DNA from: Rhizopus sp. PT2906
Taxonomy: Eukaryota; Mucoromycota; Mucoromycetes; Mucorales; Rhizopodaceae
Reading direction: 5' to 3'
Assembly: GCA_025529335.1 (NCBI GenBank)
Contig: JAMYHX010000091.1
Span: 47,806-111,805 of the forward strand
DNA length: 64,000 nt
The notes below the pieces were generated by a model. The model saw only the letters and a program-made list of their open reading frames with translations. It ran no database searches and had not been told where the DNA came from. The position numbers and the translations under genes were made by a program. The stretch's first letter is position 1. The number at the start of each line of letters is the position of its first letter. Positions 24,150-35,460 of this stretch are shown in pieces.

Positions 24150-25283
24150 TTAGTTGACATAGAAGGGGTGGGAATAGAATTCACAAGTTTCATCATGTTG
24201 TGTGGTGGCAGTCAACTTGTAGTAGAAGGCGGTATCTTCAGCCTTGGCAGATTCGGGAATAGTGTCCTTAACATTGAAGAGGTTGTTGATAGATTGGCTG
24301 CCAGACCAGCTGCTGTGAATCAATTTGGATTCACGGGTTTCGATATTAACAGAGTAAAGTTCTAAGGAAGTCAAAGTATCGGCATGGGCAGCAGAATCAC
24401 GCTCTATCAAATGGGTTAATACGTGATATAAATACAATAGAAAAAAAGGACTTACGGATCTGGACGGCGTATTGTTGGTTTACAGGAACCTTTTCGCCAA
24501 GAGTGGGAGAAGTGACTTCGACACCAAAGCAGCCACGGTCAATGTTTTCATTCAAGCTTTTATATTCGGCTTCTTCAACAGCGTTAGAGTGAGAAGAGGA
24601 CTTGACCTTGAACACCTTTGACATCAAAGTACAATCGGGACCCTTTGTGTTGTGGACCCAGACACTATGTTCATTGGTTAACAATGTTCTAAAACGGAAA
24701 TGCTTCTTAATTATATTACCGGAATTCAAATTGTCCAGGCAACTTAAGCTTGCTAACTTTGGTCAAGTCAACACTAACCGAAAAAAAAAAGTGTCAATGT
24801 CTGTCTTGTGTTTAGGATCGTTCCATTTTGCTTACGATAATGTGGCCTTCTTGTTCAACTTGTAGTTACCCTTCCAGACGGTGGTGAGATAGGTAGCCTT
24901 TCCTTTGCTGTTAATAGAGTAAGCATCAACGCCAACGATAACCTTAGCTTGAGCATTAGGCTTTCTTGCTGTGAACAAGTACAAGTTAGTCTATTTTGCA
25001 TATGATATACATAAAGCAGTAATTCTTTTTGAGGACGATACATTACTGACTGTAACTTTGATCTTTTTGGGATTTGAGAAAGTTTGTCCCTTGCTAGGAC
25101 CAGTGACGGCAATACCTATAATGATGCACGTTTAAAAAAAATGATGTGTGATAAAAGCATAGAAACATTACCACCACAGAACTTCTTTAATGCGCTATCA
25201 ATTTCATCTTGAAGTGCGTCAGCTTGAACAAAAGTGACAGCAACGAATGCAATTAGAAAACCAAAGAGTACAGCTAATCTCAT
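24150..25283 (-). CDS. secreted protein with two Ig-like repeats, unknown
   Basis: Six exons on the minus strand: 25283-25172, 25115-25047, 24968-24836, 24773-24720, 24688-24456, 24403-24150, giving 284 residues. Residues 1-21 form a clean signal peptide (MRLAVLFGFLIAFVAVTFVQA). Two beta-sandwich-like modules follow, each opening with a similar strand: IAVTGPSKGQTF and VEVTSPTLGEKV. The first ends near VHNTKGPDC, the second at HPFYV. No transmembrane helix or GPI tail is seen, so it is likely secreted or wall-associated. The module starts recall Kre9/Knh1-type and other fungal Ig-like extracellular domains, but I cannot assign a family. The many small exons with consistent phase support a real gene. 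Confidence 0.65.
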
Positions 25284-25466
25284 GGTTTATTAAGTTTTGT
25301 GAAAAAAAAAAGAAACAGATAAAAATAGAGAACAAAGCGACCATAAATTCAAGATTGTGTAGATTACACAAAGAAATTATAAAAATATTAAAAAGCTATT
25401 TTTAACCACCACAAGAACTCCGTTTATTGACTCTTCTATTCCCTCGTTTCCAAGATGACGGTTGCC

Positions 25467-27685
25467 CTAGACTTCAGAGATCAATGATAATCCATAACAT
25501 AGTATCGCTTGCTTTCTGGCAGAAGCAATCAACAGATTGACATGGCATTTTTCCTCTGGTCTTAAAGAGATACCAATGTTACACCAGTCGTTTTTCTGAA
25601 TTTTATGTGGTGACATGCAAAGGACTTCAAGGTAACGGGACGTTCGTTCATTCAAAAATGTTGGAATATCCGTATAAGGGTAGTCTTCCTTTGTGACTCC
25701 CATGATCTTTTGAGTATAGTGCCAGATGGCGTATCTTAGAGGCGAAGTATCGACTACTTCCTCAGCAATAGGATGGAATATACTATCATGTGGTGATGTT
25801 AGTAAAGGAAAAAAAAAAGCTAGGGATACTTGTTATACCTCCAGTCTGTAATACTAATAGCTTCTGTAAATTCTGTCACCAAGTCATCTCCTATACCAGG
25901 CAGATAATAGTTGGCCAAGTCACAACCGTGGTCCTCCCAGCAATATTCACCAAGCATAAACTCTTGGTGCTGACTTGAATCAAATGTTTCGAGCTTGATA
26001 GCTTCATTCAGTTCCGGGTCGATGAACCGCTGCAGGTCTTCATAGACTGAATTGATCTCTTTTGACTGTGGTAACTCAAAACTGGACTGCTTCAATTCCT
26101 TTCTCGGTTGCTCTTCCTCGTTGTTATTTAATTTTAACTTTTCAAAACTTTCGATGAGTTGCTCTTTGAGTGTTGAGTTCTTTTTAGACTTTAGCTTGGA
26201 GATCAGCTCCTTCGTTGTCTCTTCGATATCAATCGAGACACCCAGTCCGATACCATTGTCGGATGAAAAGAGCATGTCCTCACTCTCGGTATAGTCCTGA
26301 TGACTGTGGCTGTCATCTAGCTCGTTCTCGATACCTCCTTTGGTATGTCCACCAGGGTAACAGAACCCACCTGACATGTCAATCTCTGGTGTGATACCGC
26401 AGCCAAGTATATAACTCGATAGTCCCAGAATGGTTCCAATGATCAAGACGACCTGAACTAGCTCACCTTTACTCCACGCATCACCAAGATCACCACTGAG
26501 CAATTCGACCACGTCCTCGCTCTGTAAGCTCCACGGCTGGCGTGCAAGTTTCAGAATGAGACCACTGATATTCCTCAACTTGATTGGCACATGTTCAATT
26601 CCCTTGAGCCAATCTGGGTTGCCTCCGTTATACAAAAAGTCCAGCTTCAAGATGCTCACGAGGTACTGACACCTTTGCTCTGCGGCCACCATGATACCAA
26701 TATATGTCTTCCAAGTTCTATGTAACGGTCCCAGTGGTGCCTTTATGATCTTGGTAAATGTCACATGATAAGTTTCAAAAAATGTTGGAAAAAATGATAG
26801 TATACGGTATAGATTAAACAGTCTTCCCTCTTCAGTGTAGGTCTTGATCATCATTTGTCGAACATATTCATCTGAAGGTCTTCCACCTGTGAAATCGAAA
26901 TAGACAGAATGATGGTTTTCTGGTATAGTGTTTATAGTACTACTATTGTTGCTGGTATCCGTGTTATTATCTGGCATGGATGGGTCATTTTCTTCATTTT
27001 GAAGTGAAAAGGAGGATGTAGACCATGGTGAAAATGATAAATTCGATGATCTTGGATAATTCACAATCTGGTTACAGCTGACAGTCGATTCAAGTGAAAA
27101 TATATCATATAACGAGATAAAATGTGAAGGTGAGCTATGTCTGGGTTGAGGAATACTAATAGATGTTGTTTCCTTTTTTTTGGGTTAATATATATATATA
27201 TATATATATTTAAGTACATCATCTATTATACCTTGAGTACGTTCAACAAGTCTTTGAATGTCTGTCGAACGTCAGCATAAGGACATGTCACGGACAATCT
27301 GAGAATTGTTAATAAATAATAAAACAACTGTTCGCTATATTCATCGTCTTGTTCTTTTTCTCCTTCTGGCTGCTCAATATCTTCCTCTGCAATATACGTG
27401 TTCATGACAGCTGTAGGTGATGTGGCGTTGGATGTGGCTGAAGGTGACAATGAAGAGCGTGAGGAAGATGATCTGATGAATGATTTGACCACTTGAATGA
27501 TTTTTTCAAGTGCTAAAGCTCTATCTTCAAAACTTTCAACCTGCAGGCCTTTAAATAATGCAATACGCTGTCTGCATGCTTGCAGTTGTTTCGCTCTTGT
27601 ATCTCGAACTAATAATGTAAATGAACATGCCTTTAAATCAAAGATAAAACTCACTAGACTCTATCAGTTCTTCGTTCTGAATCAT
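25467..27685 (-). CDS. sestrin-family protein
   Basis: In animals, sestrins bind GATOR2 and repress TORC1 when leucine is low; SESN2 is a leucine sensor. Exons on the minus strand: 27685-27655, 27608-27232, 27172-25839, 25782-25467, about 685 residues. Family blocks: APLGPLHRTWKTYIGIMVAA, RCQYLVSIL, GGNPDWLKGIEHVPIKLRN, ELVQVVLIIG, YCWEDHG and KCHVNLLIASARKQA. The pocket motif DTSPLR matches the SESN2 T386/L389/R390 segment, and the Glu before KCHVN matches E451. The His that follows the active-site Cys in animals is Leu here. The N-terminal 135 residues are a fungal extension. The first ATG is reached only by including the two 5' exons; the frame has no ATG within the large exon before the domain. 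Confidence 0.85.
27188..27210 (+). repeat. (AT)n run in sestrin intron
   Basis: A pure AT dinucleotide run occupies much of the 59-nt third-from-3' intron of the sestrin gene, just before its acceptor tract on the minus strand. Confidence 0.85.
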
Positions 27686-27834
27686 TTTATTATTTAACCA
27701 TGTATAAAAAAAAAAGAATGGAAAGAGAGAAAAAAAAGAAAAAGTGAGAAAGGATCATGAAATTTATAATGTGACGGTACTTTTTATACATAAAAAAGCT
27801 GCCATATACCCACATGCTTTTTATTGTAACACGT

Positions 27835-29402
<1,568 letters not shown>

Positions 29403-29538
29403 TTTTGTTCTCTAATGAAAGAGGGCAATCCCAATACCTATTGCACACTTGATAATACTCATAACGGAGATTGAATATGTTTACATTCAAACACAGCAAA
29501 AGCTGAGTGTTGAAGGGAAGAAGAATAACACTATGACA

Positions 29539-29559
29539 CTATATATATATATATATATC
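29539..29559 (+). repeat. (AT)n microsatellite
   Basis: An AT dinucleotide run in non-coding sequence between ARP3 and the Fanzor-like relic. Confidence 0.85.
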
Positions 29560-29649
29560 ACTCTAGAAGAAAAGAGCCAAGTTGCCAAAAATAGGTTTAT
29601 AATCAACTTTATCTTTGACATTCAAGTCTTATCTAATTATTGTTCTAAA

Positions 29650-29990
29650 GAAATCAAAAGTGGAAGCCCGAAAAGTTCCAAATAGAAAAAGAGAAAGTGT
29701 CCTTTATAGTCTTTGGTGCGGGAATGTTTGGCGAAGACTCAATAAAACTGAAGGGAAACAGGTATGGTATCACTGATGTTTTTTGGCGGGCGGTAAAAAG
29801 AAGAGAAGCAGCTGGAGATCTCATCGCCATTACAATTGACGAATACAAAACTTCAAAAGTTTGCAAGGTTGTCTGGATTGAAAGGCTGTAGTATCCTGGT
29901 TTGTAAAGCTTGCAAGAATATGCTGTCTATTTCTCTTTCAATTTGGGATAGAAGAGGTCGATCTTCTAATTATAGAAGAAATTAAATGTC
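29650..29990 (+). pseudogene. Fanzor/TnpB-like nuclease relic (C-terminal part)
   Basis: One frame from about 29664 to 29889 reads VSFIVFGAGMFGEDS, then LKGNRYGITDVFWRAVKRRE and ITIDEYKTSKVCK. The order (GxGxFG strand, KG-rich segment, DEYKTSKVC) is that of the RuvC-II to zinc-finger part of Fanzor/TnpB-type proteins. After one frameshift, the sequence LKGCSILVCKACKNML supplies the second cysteine pair (CKAC). No N-terminal half or upstream ATG was found, and the fragment is flanked by unrelated sequence. It is therefore a truncated, shifted remnant. It differs in sequence from the two other relics near 36 kb and 59 kb and looks like a separate subfamily. Confidence 0.6.
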
Positions 29991-30432
29991 TTTTCAATAG
30001 TAACGTTGGCGAAACGAAGACAAAGGATGTGGTTACCCGCCCAAGTTTTTTCAGTTAGCTAATAAACCGAAAGTGAAAAGAAATCCTTATCCCTCATGTC
30101 TTGATATCACAAAAAGCTTGAGCGCGACCTTCAAGGTATAAAGGGAATAAAATGGAGCCAACAACGATTGTCGTAGGAACGACTGACAATCGCCGTAATG
30201 AACACGGTTTCCCTTCTGGAATAAAGATTTTTCAGGTAAAGATGTCTAATAGTTTTACTTGATGCAAAGACTTTGATTTTTACTAGATTTTTTTTATAGT
30301 AGAAATACTAGTAGATAAATATATTAGTTATTGTAAATATGATAGGATAAAGATAATAATAATAATGGGGGGTTTTTTTTTTTCAAAAAAAAGGAAAACA
30401 AAAAAGAGAGAGACTCAAAATATGATATTAAA
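29991..30432. other. intergenic, nothing seen
   Basis: This stretch lies between the nuclease relic and the 3' end of RAS. It contains T- and A-rich runs only; the RAS poly(A) region on the minus strand is expected here. Confidence 0.5.
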
Positions 30433-31280
30433 CTACATCAAGATACAACCACAACAACCATCATTTCTCGATTCAGATATGTCGAATGTTTCCCTTTGTC
30501 CACCTTTTGATCTACCCTCTTGTTCTTTGTTCATCCTACGAATCTCACGTACAACGTCATAAAATACGTCGTCTACATGGATTCGCTGTTTGGCTGATGT
30601 TTCATTAAAAGGACAGCCAAAGCTCTTGGCTAAATCCTTTCCTTCTTGATTTGATACCTGTCTTTCGCCTTCCAAGTCACATTTATTACCAACTAATATC
30701 ATTGGGAAGAAGTCACGATCTTTGACACGTCGAATTTGTTGATAAAATGTATTTACTTCTTCAAATGAAAGATATGATGTGATGGAATAAACAAGGATAA
30801 ACCCTTCACCATTTCTCATGTATTGTTCTCTCATTGCGCTTTAATTAAATTAAAAGACCGACCGCTTTCCTTTTTTTTTTCATAATAAACATACCTATAT
30901 TCCTCTTGACCTGCAGTATCGAGTACATCTAATAAGGCTGTTTCTTCATCAATAACACACTGTTTACGATAAGAGTCTGACAAGTATGTGCATGTAAATA
31001 TCGGAATGTTTCATCTTTCTTATCGCTTTACCTTCAATCGTTGGGTCATATTCATCCACAAAATGAGACTGAATGAACTGAATGGTCAAAGCAGATTTAC
31101 CAACACCTTTATATACATGTATCAATATCATTTTCTTTGTTATCCTTCTTCTTTTATTGCTTACCACCGCCTCCTACGATAACGATCTTGTACCTGAAAG
31201 CGATAAAAATAAAAACTCAGTTTGACTGTGAGTATACATGTATAATATTCTTACTCTCTTAGAAATGACGCTTTAGACAT
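30433..31280 (-). CDS. RAS1: Ras small GTPase
   Basis: Ras switches growth, cAMP/PKA and MAPK signalling at the plasma membrane. Five exons on the minus strand: 31280-31255, 31193-31165, 31106-31032, 30976-30895, 30838-30433; 205 residues. P-loop GGGGVGKS, effector loop YDPTIEDSYRKQ, switch [17 protein letters not shown] and ETSAK are all present. The C-terminus has CCGCILM: a CAAX box for prenylation with neighbouring Cys for palmitoylation. The catalytic Gln of switch II is present, so the enzyme should be a normal switch. The intron cutting the P-loop codon cluster is short and its exon is only 29 nt. The length is close to mammalian Ras, shorter than yeast RAS1/2. Confidence 0.95.
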
Positions 31281-31827
31281 TTTTATTGTTGAAGAAAGAA
31301 AATAAAAAAAGGGAGAAAAAAAATAAAGAATAAAGAAATTAGAAAAGAATGCAAACAGAGAAAGAAAGAAAGAGAGGAAAAAAAAAAAAAGAAAAATGCA
31401 CAACACAGGAGAGACAAGAGTGACACGCAGAAAGAAAGAGAGAGAGACAGCCAAAGCCTAATTTTTCGTAAGACAGAGCACAGTGAGATACCTTACGCAA
31501 AGAAGAAAAAATAGTCTTACAGCATGAGCATCATTTCTATTTTTGGCTTCTAGTTCTTTAAATTCATTCAATCGTCCATTTCTCTTCTTCTCTCCCCTTT
31601 TCAAACATTCACGTTTCTTTTCCCTTTTGTACTTCACTCCTCTTTAATAATGACAGCCTCATCCTCTCCCTTTCTTTAATATATATAAACAATTTCTATC
31701 TTGAGCAAAAAGGGTCCATACGGCATCTCCTTTTCATAGGCCTCTTCTTTCTGATCTCCCTCTTTCCCATTTTCTTTTTGAATCAGTAGATTGTGTATGT
31801 ATAAAGTTTATTTCAAGGATTCTAATT
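31281..31827. other. RAS upstream region, purine-rich
   Basis: The gap separates the RAS start from the eIF4E stop; both genes read on the minus strand. The RAS leader is strongly A/G-rich on the plus strand (31290-31450), that is, a long pyrimidine tract in the RAS sense. No gene seen. Confidence 0.55.
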
Positions 31828-32658
31828 TTAAGCAGTTTCAGTAGTCTCAGTAGCCTTGTTAGCTTCATCATCTGCTGACTTGTTCTCGGCTTGTTCTTCA
31901 AGTTGAGTAGCTGCCAATTCAGCAGCAAGTTTAGCCGTAGCATCTCCATGGGGCACAAAATCAATAGTGATTGCTTCCGGAAGGTTAAGAACCTCGCGAA
32001 GTTGTTTACTAATCGAGAGAGTTGATTTTTTTTTCTTGATATACAACTATTTGCTTACCTAATACTGGCAATCTTTTCTTCATCCTTACTTGTCTTGACC
32101 CATAAAGCAATTCTGTAAAATGATTTTCTCACAGATACCACAGCACCACAAATTTCGTCTTCTGTAGCCAATTGTTCACCAATAACAGCCAAAAGCTATC
32201 ATTTCCTTTTTTTTTAAAAAAAACCCACACAATCGTAAAACATGTCTTTATAATATTCCTTACAAGATTCATCCAATGTTCATTAATGGCATCACCTGCC
32301 TTACTCTTGGGAAGTTGAATACCAAACTTGCCACCTTCTGCATTGGAAGGATCTTCCCATTCGGGACGAATGCCTTGCTTGAAGAGGTGAAAGTTGGAGT
32401 TGGGTGAAAGATGGTTGATTTTGGAAACATTGTTGAATGTGCTTTGTAAAAAAAAGAAGAATGTTTAGAAAAAATAGAGTCTGCCATTGAGTACATCTAC
32501 CTCCAAAAGTCCTCGACTGTATCAAAGCTGATGATTTCTTTCAAATTATCAGCCCAAGATTGGGCACTGGTCTTCTTTCCTGGGTTATCGAACCACAATG
32601 TCCAAGTGTTTTGGAGAGAGTGCTTAACAGAATAGTCAACTTCAGTGTGTGCAGCCAT
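31828..32658 (-). CDS. translation initiation factor eIF4E
   Basis: eIF4E binds the mRNA m7G cap and recruits eIF4G. Exons on the minus strand: 32658-32501, 32441-32264, 32195-32059, 32008-31828; 217 residues, the usual size. Signature parts: HSLQNTWTLWFDNP, FDTVEDFWR at the exon 1 end, GIRPEWEDPSNAEGG with the second cap-stacking Trp, and HWMNLLLAVIGEQ with the eIF4G-binding Trp. The basic SFYRIALWVKT segment, which contacts the cap phosphates, is in exon 3. The C-terminus is an acidic Ala/Glu/Thr tail. The gene is divergent from RPS6 across a 426-bp shared promoter, both being growth-related. Confidence 0.95.
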
Positions 32659-33084
32659 AATAAAACGAGAATTCTCGGCTATATTTTTTTTATTTAAAAA
32701 ATAAATACAGAGGGGGTGAAGAACAGCAGAATGCGATAAGCTAAGCCACATTTCGTGTTGCTTTAGTAACAGTTCATGCTTACCTCAAAGCACATACACA
32801 CATACACACAAAAACCTTGTCTTATCTATGAAATGACCATTTAAGATCACGCGTGTGAACAAGGTTATATATATGCATGATGCAAATCTCTCTTTGTGTT
32901 TTTGTTGCCTTTTTGTTATTTTTTTGGTGTTCAGATCGGACCGGACTAAATATTAAAAAAGAGGGCACAGGAGAAGTTGAAGACAGATCAAAGGCATATA
33001 TTTTCATACACAGCAAAGCTCACAATAAAACTCAAGGCATCCCTCATCCATGATCTGTCTTTTCCCCGCCCTATTTGACGAGAC
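32659..33084. promoter_or_regulatory. shared eIF4E/RPS6 divergent promoter
   Basis: This 426-bp gap is bounded by the two start codons of divergent translation genes. The RPS6 leader ends in a pyrimidine-rich tract (about 33055-33075), which is common for ribosomal-protein genes. No TATA box at a clear position. Confidence 0.5.
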
Positions 33085-34027
33085 ATGAAGGTGTGTATGT
33101 GATAAGGATGGATTGACACTAGATGGATTGATGATTCATTTTGTTATACGACAGCACACTGACTCCAATTTCTGTTAGTTGAATATCGCCAACCCAGCCA
33201 CTGGCTGCCAAAAGTTGATTGAAATTGAAGATGAACGTAGACTGTAAGTAATTTCGGAATGGTAGAATGACACATTTTGTGTGGAAAAATAAAAGTTAAT
33301 CTATATGTATATTACAGTCGAGGCTTTTACGACAAGCGTATGGCCCAAGAGGTCTCTGGCGACGCTCTCGGTGATGAATTCAAGGGTTACGTTTTCCGTA
33401 TCACTGGTGGTAACGACAAACAAGGTTTCCCTATGAAGCAAGGTGTTCTCTTACCTCACCGTGTTAAGCTCTTGATGTCCAAGGGTCACTCTTGCTACCG
33501 TCCTCGTCGTACTGGTGAACGCAAGAGAAAGTCAGTCCGTGGTTGTATCGTCGGTCCTGATCTTTCTGTCTTGTCTCTTGTTGTTGTCAAGCAAGGTGAG
33601 CAAGATATTCCCGGTTTGACTGACACGACTGTTCCCAAGCGTCTCGGTCCTAAGCGTGCTTCCAAGATTAGAAAGTTCTTTGTATGTTATACATATACGC
33701 ACAAACAGTGACGATTTGCTAATGATTTGTAAATAGAACTTGTCCAAGGAAGACGATGTCCGTAAATATGTCATCCGTCGTGAAGTTCAACCCAAGGCTG
33801 AAGGTAAGAAGGCCTACACTAAAGCCCCCAAGATTCAACGTCTTGTGACTCCTCGCACCCTTCAACACAAGAGACGTAGACAAGCTATTAAGCGTAGAAG
33901 AACTGAAGCTTCCCGTGAAGCCGAAGCTGAATATAAGCAATTACTTGCCAAGCGTGTCAAGGAGGCTAAGGACAAGAAGATCGAACGTCGTCGTACTTCT
34001 TCCATGCAAAAATCTGCATCTGCTTAA
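33085..34027 (+). CDS. RPS6: 40S ribosomal protein S6 (eS6)
   Basis: eS6 is a 40S subunit protein and a target of the TORC1-S6K/AGC kinase pathway. Four exons: 33085-33090, 33179-33243, 33318-33681, 33737-34027; 241 residues. The first exon holds only ATG and one Lys codon, so the start is defined by the intron ([13 protein letters not shown]). Conserved blocks: [53 protein letters not shown] and [10 protein letters not shown]. The C-terminus [10 protein letters not shown] has the phosphorylatable Ser-Ser after a basic cluster. Codon use is clearly biased to C-ending codons (ctc, gtc, cgt), unlike most neighbours, consistent with very high expression. Confidence 0.96.
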
Positions 34028-34260
34028 TTTATTCTTGCATCCCAAATAAAATCAACTTTTTTCAAAGCGTAAAGATGTTTTGATTGTTATTATTTTTGTG
34101 TAGTACACACGACATCAACATGATTCAACTCGGTGTAAAGAAAAAAAAAAGATAAATGAACTGGGTACATGATGTTGTCAAATGAGCCGTGGAAAAAGTT
34201 ATGCAGCCAGCTGAATCATGTACGTAATTTCATTTTTTGCTTTAAATTTCTAGTTTTTAT

Positions 34261-34316
34261 TTCTTTTTTTTTTCTTTTTTTTTTTTTTTTTTTTTTTTTC
34301 TCTCTTTCTCTCTCTT
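34261..34316 (+). promoter_or_regulatory. pure pyrimidine tract before small ORF
   Basis: A 56-nt run of only T and C (with more than 25 consecutive T) ends 18 nt before the ATG of a 59-codon ORF. Similar tracts precede several genes in this window and probably mark transcription starts; this is inference. Confidence 0.45.
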
Positions 34317-34333
34317 GTAACCATTTTTGACAA

Positions 34334-34513
34334 ATGAAGATCGTATATGCTTTATTCATTCTGTGTGCAGTCTCTGCTCAAGCAATACCCGTGTTCGATG
34401 CAGAGTTGGTGGCAAGTCCATTTATTCATGAACGTACTATTCGTTATCGTGGTGGCAGTAAAACACCAAACATTACATCTGAAAAGAATGTCAACCTCAT
34501 AAAAGAGCAATAA
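34334..34513 (+). CDS. small secreted peptide, 59 residues
   Basis: The ATG at 34334 opens a 59-codon frame. Residues 1-17 form a signal peptide (MKIVYALFILCAVSAQA). The mature part is about 40 residues, starts IPVFDAELV, has a basic RTIRYRGGSK centre, no cysteines, and ends KEQ. An AATAAA lies at about 34603, 90 bp after the stop. It lies 306 bp after RPS6 in the same orientation and is preceded by the pyrimidine tract typical of genes here. I do not recognise a family. The tract, signal peptide and poly(A) signal argue for a real gene, but the ORF is short enough to be chance. Confidence 0.5.
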   Translation: MKIVYALFILCAVSAQAIPVFDAELVASPFIHERTIRYRGGSKTPNITSEKNVNLIKEQ

Positions 34514-34808
34514 GGTTATTTCTCTTTTTTGTTTTTTTCTGTAAATATGTGTTATACAACAATCACCCCAACCATTTTTGTTTTGTTTTTTTTTTCTCGA
34601 AATAAAGGCCTGTAAATAGGGAATTTGATAAAATATCTGTTTTCATATGTGTCCTTTTTAGGTAAATTTAAAACATCTATAAAATTCTATGTGGATGAAA
34701 TATGGGTAATGCGCCAATGCTACAATTTAGACTCCGTGTACAAGTATAAGCATATGGGTTTATTCTTTTCTCTCTTTTTCTTTTTTCATTCATTCAAATT
34801 TCCTCTTA

Positions 34809-35460
34809 TCAAAAGGTTGTGCCTTCAGGAGGTTGGGATAACTTTTTGCCGACAGTAGCCATTTCTCTATGACAACAATTAGCATATAAACACAGTTAGG
34901 AGGGGGAAGATCATTGAAAGATTTACCTTCTTAGCTCTGTCAAAACAGTCTCGAGTGTATAATTTGGTCTCCAGTTGGCAAGACAAGGTAAACGATTGGG
35001 TTCAACCTACGCAAAGTATGAGTATCATTCATTAAGAAAACGAGTTTGTACCTTTCCAGTCTGAGGGTTGACACTGGGTAAATTGATTCTTGAAACGAAT
35101 TGAACTGACGGAGGTTCACTTGGGTAGTTGTCTCCACAATATACTTTTAAACTGTAAATACGATTTTCGTGAACAGACTATTCAGAAACGAATGAGTTAT
35201 GTTTCAACATATTGTTAGATATATATATATATATATATATTACATGAGGTGCGCCAAGAATGGTGGCATGCCAGTTGTGCATCAAGATATCGTCGTCTGC
35301 TAATCCATAGCTACAAGCACCGTCTCCAATACCTTTCTCTCCCTTTTCTAATTCTTCTAACAAACGAAAATTACGAGGAACTATACAAAGGTTATTTAGT
35401 CATTTGTACTGCATGTATCTCTTTGTTACTGTTCAAATTGTCATCTTTACCTTGCGCCAT
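34809..35460 (-). CDS. MMS2: ubiquitin E2 variant MMS2/UEV1
   Basis: Mms2 is a catalytically inactive E2 variant that pairs with Ubc13 to build K63-linked ubiquitin chains in post-replication repair. Exons on the minus strand: 35460-35451, 35380-35244, 35177-35052, 35006-34927, 34866-34809; 136 residues. The 10-nt first exon restores the family start [54 protein letters not shown] and NRLPCLANW follow. The catalytic Cys position of true E2s is replaced as expected for a UEV. The C-terminus [10 protein letters not shown] matches the family. Unspliced reading would start instead with a Lys/Asp-rich stretch, which is the intron. Confidence 0.95.
35219..35241 (+). repeat. (AT)n run in MMS2 intron
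   Basis: A pure AT dinucleotide run directly at the 5' side of the second MMS2 intron (minus strand). Confidence 0.85.

Noticed and set aside
25820..27064. Sestrin start at the GTG near 27064
   Set aside because: Two upstream exons join in phase and supply an ATG; a GTG start is unlikely in a fungal nuclear gene.
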